This document shows positions 27,097 through 35,788 of a DNA stretch of 64,000 nt, in pieces. This DNA is from Nostoc linckia FACHB-104 (GTDB lineage: Bacteria; Cyanobacteriota; Cyanobacteriia; Cyanobacteriales; Nostocaceae), in contig NZ_JACJQJ010000021.1 in assembly GCF_014696615.1 (NCBI RefSeq), positions 1 through 64,000 on the forward strand, read 5' to 3'. Each line of letters begins with the position of its first letter. The first letter of the stretch is position 1. A program made the translations under genes and the position numbers. Below the pieces are notes generated by a model, which did no database searches, was not told the DNA's origin, and worked only from the letters and a program-made list of their open reading frames with translations.

Positions 27097-27543
27097 GTGG
27101 CTCATACTTTTTTAATGCAACCCGGGCGCTGGACATTACAAGGTAGTTGGCTAGAACGTAATAGTATGCCCATTAATGTCAAGGGTATGATCTTGGTGGC
27201 TTGGAATCGGGATAACTGGTTTACTATGGCGACAAAGCTAATATTTCCAGGTAGCGATCGCGCAGAAATTGCTTTGCAATACAAAGGACGCTTAGATGAT
27301 GGAGAACGCCAATATACTTTTTTGCTTCAACATAATCTTTTAGGACAGGTTGAAGGCGAAGGTTTGATTGGTGTATCGACAATTGTGCAGCGTTACTGGG
27401 CACTAAACGATCGCCAACGTCGCAGTGGTTTTGAAACTTTACATCAGTTATCAGAAGATAACTACTACTTAAGTAGTGCTGTTTTAACTGGACATTTTTT
27501 AAATAGCACTATAGAAGCCAACCTTGAACGTCAGTCCAAATAA
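27097..27543 (+). CDS. Conserved small protein of unknown function
   Basis: The 148-residue soluble protein has no signal peptide. Its beta-rich pattern (MQPGRWTLQGSWLERN, ILVAWNRDNWFTMATKLIFP, GEGLIGVSTIVQRYWAL) suggests a lipocalin- or FABP-like small barrel, which is only a guess. I do not recognise a named family, although it reads like a typical conserved cyanobacterial hypothetical. GTG 27097 is taken as the start; ATG at 27115 is also possible. The gene ends in 'taattttggtatttgg', directly where an STRR array starts. Confidence 0.7.
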   Translation: MAHTFLMQPGRWTLQGSWLERNSMPINVKGMILVAWNRDNWFTMATKLIFPGSDRAEIALQYKGRLDDGERQYTFLLQHNLLGQVEGEGLIGVSTIVQRYWALNDRQRRSGFETLHQLSEDNYYLSSAVLTGHFLNSTIEANLERQSK

Positions 27544-27696
27544 TTTTGGTATTTGGTGTTTGTTGCTTGGTATTTGGTGCTTGGTATTTGGTGTTTGTTG
27601 CTTGCTATTCACCTTTCCCCTTTTACCTTTCCCCTTTTACCTTTCCCCTTGTCCCCAGTCCCCAGTCCCCAGTCCCCAGTCCCCAGTCCCCAATCC
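27544..27696 (+). repeat. STRR array filling a convergent gap
   Basis: Units of 'tttggtgcttggta', then 'cccctttta cctttcc'-type, then 'cagtcccc' repeats span the entire gap between 27543 and the MFS stop codon. The MFS stop (27697-27699) lies in 'aatccctattccc', still repeat-like. Confidence 0.85.
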
Positions 27697-28974
27697 CTAT
27701 TCCCTAACCAAAATCCGATTGAGATACTGCAAAATTCCTACCGTGATGAAGAGGCTCAAAGCAAAACAGAGCCAATAATTATTGACGATAACTCTTGATT
27801 GATCGAGTGCCCACCCACCCAGCAGAGAACCCATAAAATTGCCCATAGCCCAGCAAAGGGAGTTGACAGAGAAATACACCCCTCGTTGCGATTCGGGGGC
27901 TAAATCGGTGACTAGAGAGGCAGCAAAAGGGGTATAAGAAGTCATAGCTAGGGCAAATACTGCTAGGGCTAAAGTTACCCAAAGCAGATGATGAGATGGG
28001 GTGATAGTTGTTACCCAAATGAGGCTGAAGCCTATTGCCCAGAGAATAGCTGAAATTGTCAGTGCCAGGGTATGAGAGTAGTTCTTTAAGGCAGCAGCAA
28101 TAGGAAATTGGCAGATAATAGCCAAGGCTAAATACCCAGAAAATAGTGTGCTGATGGTGGTTGCGGCAAATCCTGGGGTATCGCCACCTACGTTGACAAA
28201 GTTTTTAAAGTAAATCGGCAGGGTGCTATTTATTTGCGACAGGTAGGTAGTGAAAATAATGTTGACAGCCACGTAGATCAGGAGACGGCGATCGCGTAAT
28301 GCTGTCATCCAAGATGTGAAATGTTGCTTTTTGGGATACTCATCCAGCTGGGGTTGATAAGTTTCATTGATTGCCCCATAAACAATCATCAAAAACACCA
28401 TAAAAGAAATAGCATCAATGACAAATAGCCCCCGATAAAAGCCAGTCGTTGCCACCCACAATCCTGCTAGCACACTACCAATCGCTAACCCCAGATGATC
28501 TGCTACTTTCGTGAGGGCAAAAGTTTCGCGGCGATTACCAACTTCACTGGCATCAGCCACAATCGCTTCACTCGCAGGCCAATAGAAACCCATCCCTAAG
28601 CCACAAATCAGCCTCCCAATTACCAAAGTCGTAAAGTTGTTTGTTGCAGCTAACACCAGAGAACCAATTACCGAAATTGCTGCTGCTAGCAACAAGGTGC
28701 GACGACGGCCCCAATTGGGAGAATCTGCTAGAGAACCACCAACAATTTTTCCCACCACACCCAAAACTGAAGCGCTAGCCAAGGCAATACCAACAGAGGT
28801 TGCAGATAAGCCAACTTGATTGACGAAAAATATGGGGGCATAAAACATGGTAAAGCCAGTCCCTACCTCCGATAGGAACCTAGCGATCGCAAAAATTCCT
28901 ACTTGGGAATTAATTTGGGGTAACCACGAGAATAACTCCGATTCAAGCGCTAGTTGTCTGGATGGGAATTTCAT
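27697..28974 (-). CDS. Major facilitator superfamily transporter
   Basis: The 425-residue polytopic membrane protein shows twelve likely helices. The MFS loop motif between helices 2 and 3 reads GGSLADSPNWGRRR, and RLICGLGMGFYWPASEA follows in helix 4-5. It is probably a drug or metabolite exporter of the inner membrane; the substrate cannot be told from sequence. The final residues (ILVRE) and stop codon fall at the edge of an STRR array. Upstream of the start lies an unusual 11-bp-phased repeat (29015-29078), which could be a regulatory region for this gene or a DnaA-binding cluster. Confidence 0.88.
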   Translation of the reverse strand: MKFPSRQLALESELFSWLPQINSQVGIFAIARFLSEVGTGFTMFYAPIFFVNQVGLSATSVGIALASASVLGVVGKIVGGSLADSPNWGRRRTLLLAAAISVIGSLVLAATNNFTTLVIGRLICGLGMGFYWPASEAIVADASEVGNRRETFALTKVADHLGLAIGSVLAGLWVATTGFYRGLFVIDAISFMVFLMIVYGAINETYQPQLDEYPKKQHFTSWMTALRDRRLLIYVAVNIIFTTYLSQINSTLPIYFKNFVNVGGDTPGFAATTISTLFSGYLALAIICQFPIAAALKNYSHTLALTISAILWAIGFSLIWVTTITPSHHLLWVTLALAVFALAMTSYTPFAASLVTDLAPESQRGVYFSVNSLCWAMGNFMGSLLGGWALDQSRVIVNNYWLCFALSLFITVGILQYLNRILVRE

Positions 28975-29014
28975 TGAAAAATTATGTTTTTGTAATTCTT
29001 ATTATTAGCAGGGA

Positions 29015-29078
29015 TTTTCCTCACAGATTCCACAGGATTTCCACAGGCATTTTACCTGTTTTCCACAGATGCTCCACG
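29015..29078 (+). promoter_or_regulatory. 11-bp-phased array of DnaA-box-like sequences
   Basis: Nine-mers at 29015 (TTTTCCTCA), 29026 (GATTCCACA), 29037 (ATTTCCACA), 29059 (TTTTCCACA) and 29070 (TGCTCCACG) all run in the same direction with 11-bp spacing, one slot (29048) being degenerate. TTTTCCACA is the DnaA box reported for cyanobacteria. The array starts about 40 bases upstream of the MFS start codon, so a regulator-binding array is an alternative. Confidence 0.5.
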
Positions 29079-29357
29079 AGTTCATCGGCTGTTGCCATCT
29101 TATTGGGGATTGTTTGCTTTTTGGTTTAGGTAGTCTCAGTGACTGAGTTTTTGTTAAGAATTGTAATGAAAAATAGGCTCAAACCCTTATTCCGTCGTCG
29201 TAATTTACTTTTTATACCACCGTTTTTAACATTTCGCAGCATTGACAAACCCACCCCCTCTTAGCGCACAATGATTCGGCTTGCTGTTGTAGTTCGTTCA
29301 ACCGTTAACATCAATATGGGTAAAATTACCTCAGGTGTTAGCGTAGATTGTCGGGTA

Positions 29358-29387
29358 AGCGAAGGGTTGTGTATTTCGCCCTCCGCT
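29358..29387 (+). other. Leader hairpin before the DUF2811 gene
   Basis: agcgaaggg (29358-29366) pairs with ccctccgct (29379-29387) with one mismatch, 53 bases before the DUF2811 start. It may be a structured 5' leader. No known riboswitch class was recognised. Confidence 0.35.
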
Positions 29388-29439
29388 AGTCACTGCAAGC
29401 AACTAGTCCCTCTTGATTGACCTCAGAGGAGGAAATCTC

Positions 29440-29637
29440 ATGAACGCAACAGTTAACATTTTTACAGAAATCCCAGAAGCACTTCACGAATCCCTAAAAA
29501 CCTACTTAGAAACACATCCTGATTGGGATCAAAACCGAGTATTAACGGCCGCGCTGTCACTGTTTTTACTGCAAAATGGAGATAGCGATCGCCGTGCTGC
29601 TCGTGTTTATCTAGAAACCTTGTTTCATCACAGCTAA
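29440..29637 (+). CDS. DUF2811 domain protein
   Basis: The 65-residue protein matches the small cyanobacterial DUF2811 family (IFTEIPEALHESLKTYLETHPDWDQNRV, then ALSLFLLQNGD). It has a ribbon-helix-helix-like N-terminal strand and two helices. Function is unknown; a small DNA-binding or adaptor role is conceivable. The ATG at 29440 is set by agaggagg at 29426-29433. A longer TTG reading would not add conserved sequence. It lies between two gene-poor stretches and appears monocistronic. Confidence 0.85.
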   Translation: MNATVNIFTEIPEALHESLKTYLETHPDWDQNRVLTAALSLFLLQNGDSDRRAARVYLETLFHHS

Positions 29638-29734
29638 CTATAAATAGCCACAACGCTCTATGCTAGCAAGCATACTCCGTTGTGGTGGTCATCACGGTGC
29701 TATTCTGGTTCATATTCAAGTGTAGGCAAACAAG

Positions 29735-29829
29735 TAATACCAATTCTCCAAAATATCGCTACACATAGGCAGCAGGGGGGCAGGGAGGGAGCAGGGGGAG
29801 AATTATCTGTAGCCTGAATTTAAAGAAAT
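29735..29829 (+). repeat. Dispersed repeat family B, copy 2
   Basis: Same ordered blocks as 10945-11020 (taataccaattct, caaaatat, taggcagcag, gagaattatctgtagcctg) but with an extra 'ggggggcagggagggagcag' stretch of 16-20 bases in the middle. The family therefore varies by a G-rich insertion. Confidence 0.75.
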
Positions 29830-29928
29830 GGTCTAATTTATCTTAGAAAAATAAGTGTGCACTTGGGCTGTAAAGCATCAAGTTTTGGCACTAAATATTT
29901 AAATTTATGAGGTGCGATCGCAAAATTT

Positions 29929-29975
29929 GAGGATGGATGTCACAACATTAGAACATCCATCCTCTATAATTTTTT
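29929..29975 (+). terminator. Strong rho-independent terminator, about 290 bases past DUF2811
   Basis: Perfect 12-bp stem (gaggatggatgt 29929-29940 with acatccatcctc 29953-29964) followed by tataattttttattt. No ORF ends nearby, so it closes either a long 3' UTR of the DUF2811 gene or a separate non-coding transcript. Confidence 0.75.
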
Positions 29976-30567
29976 ATTTGATTTAATTTCTCACAATAAT
30001 ATTAAAAATTTATTCTGAAAGGTAAATATTTTCTAACTAATATGCACACTCCTACATAACCAGCATTTTTATTTGAGTTATTTAACGATTCTCAAATAAA
30101 TTACTGGTATGTATTGGTGCATCATCCACATTCGTAGAATGACTTTGAGGACTATGTAAACCTTATTTTTAGTCACATCAAAGAAGTTCACCAATTCGGA
30201 CAACTGAAGTCGTCATCATCAACTGCTGACACAGGAAAGATGAACAAACTTTTCTAGCTTCCTCAGTACTCAGCAATATTTTATAGTTAGCCATTCACGC
30301 CAGGTTTTGGCGCAAACTTTGCCATGAAAATTTGTCTTTCCCATGCCCCATGACCAATTCCCCATGCCCAGAACTGTTGCAAGTACGTCAATGCCAATGG
30401 AGCAGGGCTAAATTTAGACGCACAGCAGCGTTCCGCAGAGCAGAAATTGCATTTGAGCGACTTTACACTTCGTTGGATGTTGCAGGTTAATTTCTGTCTA
30501 CAGATGTGAGTTTTGTAACTTAAGTCAAAAGTCAAGAGTTAAAAACTCTGGACTATAGACTAAACAT

Positions 30568-31293
30568 TTAGGAACTAACTTCCAATTGCGGGGAGTGAGT
30601 AGGACATTCAAATTTATACCCCACACCACGTACTGTCTGAATTAACGCTGGCTGACTAGCATCAATTTCAATTTTTTTGCGAATTTGACCAATATGTACA
30701 TCTACAACCCGCTGGTCGCCTACATATTCGTAGTCCCAGACCTCTTGAATGAGTTCTGCTCGCCGCCAAACTCGACCAGGATGGCTAGCTAAGAAATGTA
30801 ACAAGTCAAATTCCAAAGCAGTTAAGGGTACTGGTTGGTTGTTCAGCGCCACTTCTCGCCGGACTGGATCGATCATCAACTTCTCAAAAACGAGGCGTTT
30901 TTGTTCAGCTGTGGTTACTACACGTTGTCGTCGCAAAATAGCTGCTACTCTGACTTCTAATTCTCCTAAACCGAAGGGTTTGGTGAGATAGTCATCAGCA
31001 CCTTTAGCAAAGCCGCGAATCTTGTCAGCTTCGTCTGCGCGGCTAGTTAGCATGAGTACAAAAACACCATTGCGACTTTGCATCTCTTGGCAGAGGTTAA
31101 ACCCAATCACATCTGGTAAATTTACATCTAAAATCACCAGATCGGGGTTAAATTGCTCAAATAGCGCTAAGGCTGTCTTACCATCCTCAGCAGCTTCTAC
31201 TTGATAACTCTGCTTAATTAAAAAGCGTTGGATTAAATTCCGAACCGCTGGGTCGTCATCAACTACAAGAATCTTGGCAGGAGCCATGACCAT
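30568..31293 (-). CDS. OmpR/PhoB-family response regulator
   Basis: This protein (241 residues from ATG 31293) has a receiver domain at about 5-120, with acidic DDD near the N-terminus, phosphoacceptor Asp in LVILDVNLPD, Thr in MLTSR and Lys in TKPF. A winged-helix DNA-binding domain covers about 135-232 (LTALEFDLLHFLASHPGRVWRR, VDVHIGQIRKKI, VRGVGYKF). It is a two-component transcription factor. ATG 31287 (MAPAK) is an equally good start, and an upstream TTG is unlikely. No kinase is adjacent, so the partner and regulon cannot be named from this window. Confidence 0.9.
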   Translation of the reverse strand: MVMAPAKILVVDDDPAVRNLIQRFLIKQSYQVEAAEDGKTALALFEQFNPDLVILDVNLPDVIGFNLCQEMQSRNGVFVLMLTSRADEADKIRGFAKGADDYLTKPFGLGELEVRVAAILRRQRVVTTAEQKRLVFEKLMIDPVRREVALNNQPVPLTALEFDLLHFLASHPGRVWRRAELIQEVWDYEYVGDQRVVDVHIGQIRKKIEIDASQPALIQTVRGVGYKFECPTHSPQLEVSS

Positions 31294-31966
31294 CACTTTG
31301 CACAAAAATTCATAGGATTAACAAGAGAATCGCGTAAAAACGCTGTTTCCACTTAGGGAATTCGTTAAAAATCTACAAGGCTAAGAGATGCATTTCCTGA
31401 CTATCTAAAATAATAGTGTAATCATGTTCTGGATAATTTAACCAGTTAACAGACGAGCATATCAGTGCAAATACTGTAATTATGGCTAATTTTTTGTCCA
31501 GAAACTAGGAATTTCGTCCTCAGCCACAGCAGTTTAGTAACTTAGAAGACTGTCCGATCCCAAGTAAGTGGTAATTGAAATTGTTTCAATATTAAATCGA
31601 TATGCGGATCGATACCACCTAAAATGCTTAAACTGATTGATTAAAACTCCCGATTGCAGGAGTTCAGTGGCTAAAAAGGAAATGGAAAGTTTAATTTTTT
31701 CATAAATATTGTATTTTAGGTATTCTGAGTTCAAATTCTAGAGTAGGGCTAGAACTATTCAACGACATGGGGGGATACACGGAGTTATAGCAATATGTTA
31801 AAGTGACTTATAGTTAAAATTCCCAAGTCGATCAAACTAACCCATGCTAGTATCCTGGTATGGCAAAAAATTTGATTGGCATTAGGATTACAATCAAAAT
31901 AAAAGCTAAAGTTGTATTTCCGTCAACAAAAGACTGCCGCTGACCGAGGCTGAAGTATAAACTCCC
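31294..31966. other. Gene-free stretch between divergent genes
   Basis: About 670 bases of AT-rich DNA holding the promoters of the response regulator (leftward) and the CPP1-like gene (rightward). Short frames here are not supported. No repeat family or RNA was recognised. Confidence 0.5.
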
Positions 31967-32593
31967 ATGAGCGATCACAATCCCTACGAAAAACTTGGGG
32001 TATCAGAAGATGCTAGCTTCGACGAAATTCAGGATGCTCGCAATCGCCTATTGGAGCAATACAGTGGCGATGCCAAGCGTCTAGAAGTAATTGAAGTTGC
32101 TTACGACGCGATTTTAATGGAGCGCTTGCGGATGCGCCAGGAAGGTAAAATTAAAGTTCCTGAGCGGATTCGGTTTCCAGAAGCTCGAGTGCAAGCGCTT
32201 CCCAAAGAAAGCCCTACTCCCCGTGAACAGTCGCCAGCGTGGCTGCAACGTATGCTGGATCAGCCAACAAAAGCTGATGTGCTATTACCTGGAGCTTGGT
32301 ATGCGGGTTTGAGTGCCGCCAGCGTATTCTACCCAGCAGCAGGCGATCAGGTTTTGCAGCTAGTTTTAGTTGTTGGGGTGGGAATTAGCATTTACTTTCT
32401 CAATCGTAAAGAAGGTAAGTTTGGTCGAGCAGTTTTATTCACACTAGTTGGGCTAATTATTGGTTTAATCCTTGGGGGACTAGTTGCTAACTGGCTTTTA
32501 CCGCAAGTACCATTCATTAGTCTCACGCCGAATCAGTTTTCTACGGTATTAACGTTTATCTTGTTATGGTTGGTTAGCAGCTTTTTACGTTAA
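31967..32593 (+). CDS. CPP1-like J-domain-related membrane protein
   Basis: The 208-residue protein starts with a J-like domain (NPYEKLGVSEDASFDEIQDARNRL, residues about 4-60) that lacks the HPD tripeptide. A linker and three hydrophobic helices follow (about 110-205). This matches the CPP1-like family (chaperone-like protein of POR), whose plant member stabilises protochlorophyllide oxidoreductase at thylakoid or envelope membranes. In cyanobacteria the role is less clear. The missing HPD means it should not stimulate Hsp70 as a classical DnaJ would. The start ATG 31967 follows a weak ribosome binding region. Confidence 0.85.
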   Translation: MSDHNPYEKLGVSEDASFDEIQDARNRLLEQYSGDAKRLEVIEVAYDAILMERLRMRQEGKIKVPERIRFPEARVQALPKESPTPREQSPAWLQRMLDQPTKADVLLPGAWYAGLSAASVFYPAAGDQVLQLVLVVGVGISIYFLNRKEGKFGRAVLFTLVGLIIGLILGGLVANWLLPQVPFISLTPNQFSTVLTFILLWLVSSFLR

Positions 32594-32756
32594 TTTCGGG
32601 ACTATGTTGACTCGATTTTGTCTGTGGCAAAGCTGCCTAAATAAATTATCTGGATATTTCAGATTTTGGCTGACTAATGGGTAATGGACTATACAATTTC
32701 AGGTCTATTACCCATTACTATTGCCAATTACTGCAATATTGCGCCATTACAAGCTA

Positions 32757-33488
32757 CTAGCCGATAGAAAGTGATCGCTGATTTTTAAGCCCAGTTTCTA
32801 AGATAAAATCAACAGCTGCGCTTAAATTTGGCACAATAAATTCAGGGTGGTAAAGTTCTAATTGAGCGCGATCGCGGATACCAGACTCCACAGCGATCGC
32901 CTTAATATTATGTTTTTTCGCCGCCGTAATATCGGCTTCCGTGTCTCCCACCATCCAGCTATCAGCCACAGCAGGTAGTTCCTCAATTGCCCGTGTCATC
33001 AGTAAAGGCTTATCTTCAATATCACGGGTTTTCACATAATCGTTAGCTAAACAATAGCAGCGATTCTCGGGGAAAAATCTACCTAGCTGGAATTTTTGGA
33101 AAGCATAGTCTAATTCCCAGACTCGGCGCATTGTCATCACCGCCAAATCAACTCCAGCAGCTTGAATTTTTAAGAGCGCTTCCACTGCACCAGGAACTAA
33201 AGTATCGTATTGAAAGTAATGCTCAGTATGTACTGTTTGCCGCCGCAATTGTGCAAATTCTAATGCCTGCGCTTCATCCAGTCCAGAATTGATGGCAATT
33301 TGTTTTTCTGGAACCCGCGATCGCTTCATCTGCCAAAATTCTGCCTTAGAAAGTTCTCGTACAGATTGATCGGAACGTCGGGTTTTCTCTAAGCAAAATT
33401 GATAAACACGGTAGTATCGTTCAGAGACATCAACAATAGGGCCGTCGAAGTCAGTAATTAGTCTTAGCATCGGCGGATAAGCAAACAT
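32757..33488 (-). CDS. HAD-superfamily hydrolase
   Basis: The 243-residue protein has HAD motif I ITDFDGPIVDVS (nucleophile Asp and acid/base Asp positions; the second is replaced by Gly-Pro-Ile, as DFDGPI), a helical cap at about 25-110, motif II VMTMRR, and motif IV SWMVGDTEADITAAKKHN. It is probably a phosphatase or phosphoglycolate-phosphatase-like enzyme of unknown substrate. Met7 at 33470 (MLRLITDFDG) is the more usual start. It stands between divergent and convergent neighbours with STRR-like sequence upstream. Confidence 0.82.
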   Translation of the reverse strand: MFAYPPMLRLITDFDGPIVDVSERYYRVYQFCLEKTRRSDQSVRELSKAEFWQMKRSRVPEKQIAINSGLDEAQALEFAQLRRQTVHTEHYFQYDTLVPGAVEALLKIQAAGVDLAVMTMRRVWELDYAFQKFQLGRFFPENRCYCLANDYVKTRDIEDKPLLMTRAIEELPAVADSWMVGDTEADITAAKKHNIKAIAVESGIRDRAQLELYHPEFIVPNLSAAVDFILETGLKNQRSLSIG

Positions 33489-33562
33489 TAATTTTTATTA
33501 AATTATCTCATATATTGTTACCTTGTGGGAGTTTGGGGTTAGGTGTTTGTCCCAATTACCCA

Positions 33563-34846
33563 TTACCCAATCCCCACATCCGACTTCATTACTTCATACT
33601 CCCTACCACTGGGCTTTAAACTAAATTGGGGAGATGATTGCAAAAATTTAGTAAAATTAGTGCTTAACTTTAACTTCTTGACAATGGCATTAGGAGATTG
33701 TCCAGATATTTTCTGTAACTCTGTGCCTAGTTTAGATACAGTCAATTTTGTTTTAGGAGACTTGGCTTGCAGATTACTAATAATTTCTCCTAGTAATCTT
33801 TCCAAGTCTTCTTTTGAGCTAATTTCCTTAACTTCTAAAGTATTCCCCTGTTCTGCTAAATTCTCTGAGTCAGCAGATGGTATGGATTTGTCTTCTAAGT
33901 TTTGCGGGTTACTGTTAGAATCTAGTTCGCAACGCTCTTGAAATAGATTAGCGATCGCAGTCAAATTTCTGAGTCTTGAATTAATAGATTCCTGTTCAGC
34001 TGTAATTAAATCCTGGATTTGATCCAGCACCCCTTCTAAAGAGGGAATTTCGGTTGATTGTGCTAGAGAATAAAAAATAAATTTTCCAGTATTTTTATTC
34101 TCTATATGCAAAGTTTGAGATTTTCTCCGCACCCAATATACTGTTAAACCTTGGTTTTGTAGTTCATTGCATAGGTGGGTTAAAATACCATCTCCCGAAC
34201 AAACAAATATTTCTTTAACTGTGGGATAATAACTTAATAAGCTAGCACCAACAGCAATCATTTTCGCATCAGCGCCATCTTTGCCACCTGGTACATGAAA
34301 AAGTTGATAACCACGTTCATATAGTTCTGTATCTTGTTTGCCATTACTGGGAGTCTTCCAGTTAGCAAATGCAATTTTTACTTGTAGCGGATAATTGCAA
34401 ATACTAGCTAAAAATGCTTCAGCAGCAATATCTATTTTTAAGTTTTCTGCATCCAAAAGTAAAAGAGAAATTCCTGTATCTAGCTGCGGTTGAATTTGAA
34501 TTTTGGGTTGGATGCTTTGGATAAATTGGGTAAATGCAGCAGATTCTAAAAATTCTGATGATAATAGAGTTTGCAAGAGTTCTTGAGCTAAAGTTAAACC
34601 TTGAGATTCAGAATTTTTCTCTTTTGTGGTTTCTGTTGACAAGTTTTCTATCAAAGAAATTTCTTGTGCTTCAGCCAAAGGTATTTGAGTATGTCCGTTG
34701 CTCTCCTCAATCCACTCATTTTCTAAGGAACTGAGCAATACAGGCTCCATGAATTGTTTACGGCAATTTTTGCACAAATAATACTGCTTACCATTCCTAC
34801 GACCGTTTTTACGGTATGAAGTAGAGGCGCATCGAGGACATTTCAT
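33563..34846 (-). CDS. Zinc-ribbon / NYN ribonuclease-like / OST-HTH (LOTUS-like) protein
   Basis: The 427-residue protein has three modules. Residues 1-35 are a zinc ribbon (Cys3, Cys6, Cys25, Cys28) of the kind found in IS1-type InsA. Residues about 140-290 form an NYN/PIN-like nuclease domain: SLLLLDAENLKIDI supplies the first acidic site, KDGADAKMIAVG the second, and FVCSGDGILTHL the third. Residues about 355-427 look like an OST-HTH/LOTUS domain (LERLLGEIISNL, KLTVSKLGTELQK). NYN plus OST-HTH usually means RNA binding and cleavage; the zinc ribbon may add nucleic-acid binding. The role is unknown. It appears monocistronic. Confidence 0.8.
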   Translation of the reverse strand: MKCPRCASTSYRKNGRRNGKQYYLCKNCRKQFMEPVLLSSLENEWIEESNGHTQIPLAEAQEISLIENLSTETTKEKNSESQGLTLAQELLQTLLSSEFLESAAFTQFIQSIQPKIQIQPQLDTGISLLLLDAENLKIDIAAEAFLASICNYPLQVKIAFANWKTPSNGKQDTELYERGYQLFHVPGGKDGADAKMIAVGASLLSYYPTVKEIFVCSGDGILTHLCNELQNQGLTVYWVRRKSQTLHIENKNTGKFIFYSLAQSTEIPSLEGVLDQIQDLITAEQESINSRLRNLTAIANLFQERCELDSNSNPQNLEDKSIPSADSENLAEQGNTLEVKEISSKEDLERLLGEIISNLQAKSPKTKLTVSKLGTELQKISGQSPNAIVKKLKLSTNFTKFLQSSPQFSLKPSGREYEVMKSDVGIG

Positions 34847-35002
34847 CTTGTTATTTAGCTTGTCTTGTGCTGATATTTACCTCTAATTTTTCAATCTGAA
34901 AAGTTAAGTTTACAAAGTTTAATAAATTGGCTAAGTTCAGTCTCGGTATAAATTATAGCCAAAATTCATCAGTGGTTATTCATGATCAATAGAGGAAATA
35001 CT

Positions 35003-35788
35003 TTAATTCATCCGTGGTAAAACATATTCGCGGGTACGGTAATCTGAGGGATTAGTAAAGATTTTCGTTGTAGGGCCAAATTCAACCACGCTGCAAACCC
35101 GATTTTCATTGTGTTGGAAGAAAGCTGTAAAATCTGATACACGAGTTACCTGCCGCATATTATGGCTCACAATTACGATAGTTAACTCAGAGCGTAAACT
35201 TTGGATCAGATCTTCAATTTTGCCGCTGGCTATAGGGTCTAGACCAAAACAAGGCTCATCCATTAAAATAACTCTTGGCTTGACGGCTAAAGCGCGAGCA
35301 ATGCAGAGCCTTTGTTGTTGACCTCCAGAAAGTTCCAAAGCAGATTTGTGCAACTTATTTTTCACTTCATCCCAAAGGTCAGCAGCTTTAATAGCAGATT
35401 CAATAATTGCGTCTAATTCTGATTTCGGATACCAACCGACTAGTTTGACACCATAGGCAACATTATCATAAACGCTCATGGGAAACAGATTTGGTTTAGG
35501 CAAAACCATACTAATTTGGCGACGCACCCGATTTAAATTTACGCGACGCTCATATATATTTTGACCAAAAAATTCTACTCTTCCTTCAACTTTTATTTCT
35601 CCTTCTAATTCACTCATGCGATTGAGTGATTTCAGAAAAGTAGATTTACCACAACCGCTAGGGCCAATAATGGCAGTAACTTTGTCTTGGTAAAAATCTA
35701 ATGATATATCTTCAATTATCTTCTTATTGTCGTAATAAAAACTAAAATTGCTGACTTTTATAGCCGATACTAATTTACTCATGGTCAC
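35003..35788 (-). CDS. pstB: Phosphate ABC transporter ATP-binding protein (PstB paralog 1)
   Basis: The 261-residue ABC ATPase has Walker [13 protein letters not shown], signature [15 protein letters not shown], Walker B VILMDEP and H-loop VIVSHNMRQ. It is PstB-like throughout (SLNRMSEL, YDNVAYG). Differences from standard PstB include LPKPNLFP where VFQ(K/R)PNPFP is usual, and CFGLDP where (T/C)SALDP is usual. It is transcribed away from pstS-pstC-pstA-pstB across a 410-base intergenic region. It may supply an alternative ATPase for the same permease or serve a separate importer. Confidence 0.88.
   Translation of the reverse strand: MTMSKLVSAIKVSNFSFYYDNKKIIEDISLDFYQDKVTAIIGPSGCGKSTFLKSLNRMSELEGEIKVEGRVEFFGQNIYERRVNLNRVRRQISMVLPKPNLFPMSVYDNVAYGVKLVGWYPKSELDAIIESAIKAADLWDEVKNKLHKSALELSGGQQQRLCIARALAVKPRVILMDEPCFGLDPIASGKIEDLIQSLRSELTIVIVSHNMRQVTRVSDFTAFFQHNENRVCSVVEFGPTTKIFTNPSDYRTREYVLPRMN

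Larger units (their letters stand above)
29638..30567. other. Gene-poor stretch with repeat B and a strong hairpin
   Basis: Contains repeat family B (29735-29829) and a terminator-like hairpin (29929-29970). A minus-strand 82-codon frame at 30287-30535 has a Cys/Lys-rich, repeat-derived sequence (including gcccatgaccaattcc STRR DNA) and is not called. No tRNA or other RNA was recognised. Confidence 0.5.

Noticed and set aside
30287-30535. Minus-strand 82-codon frame
   Set aside because: Includes STRR-derived sequence and has no start signal.
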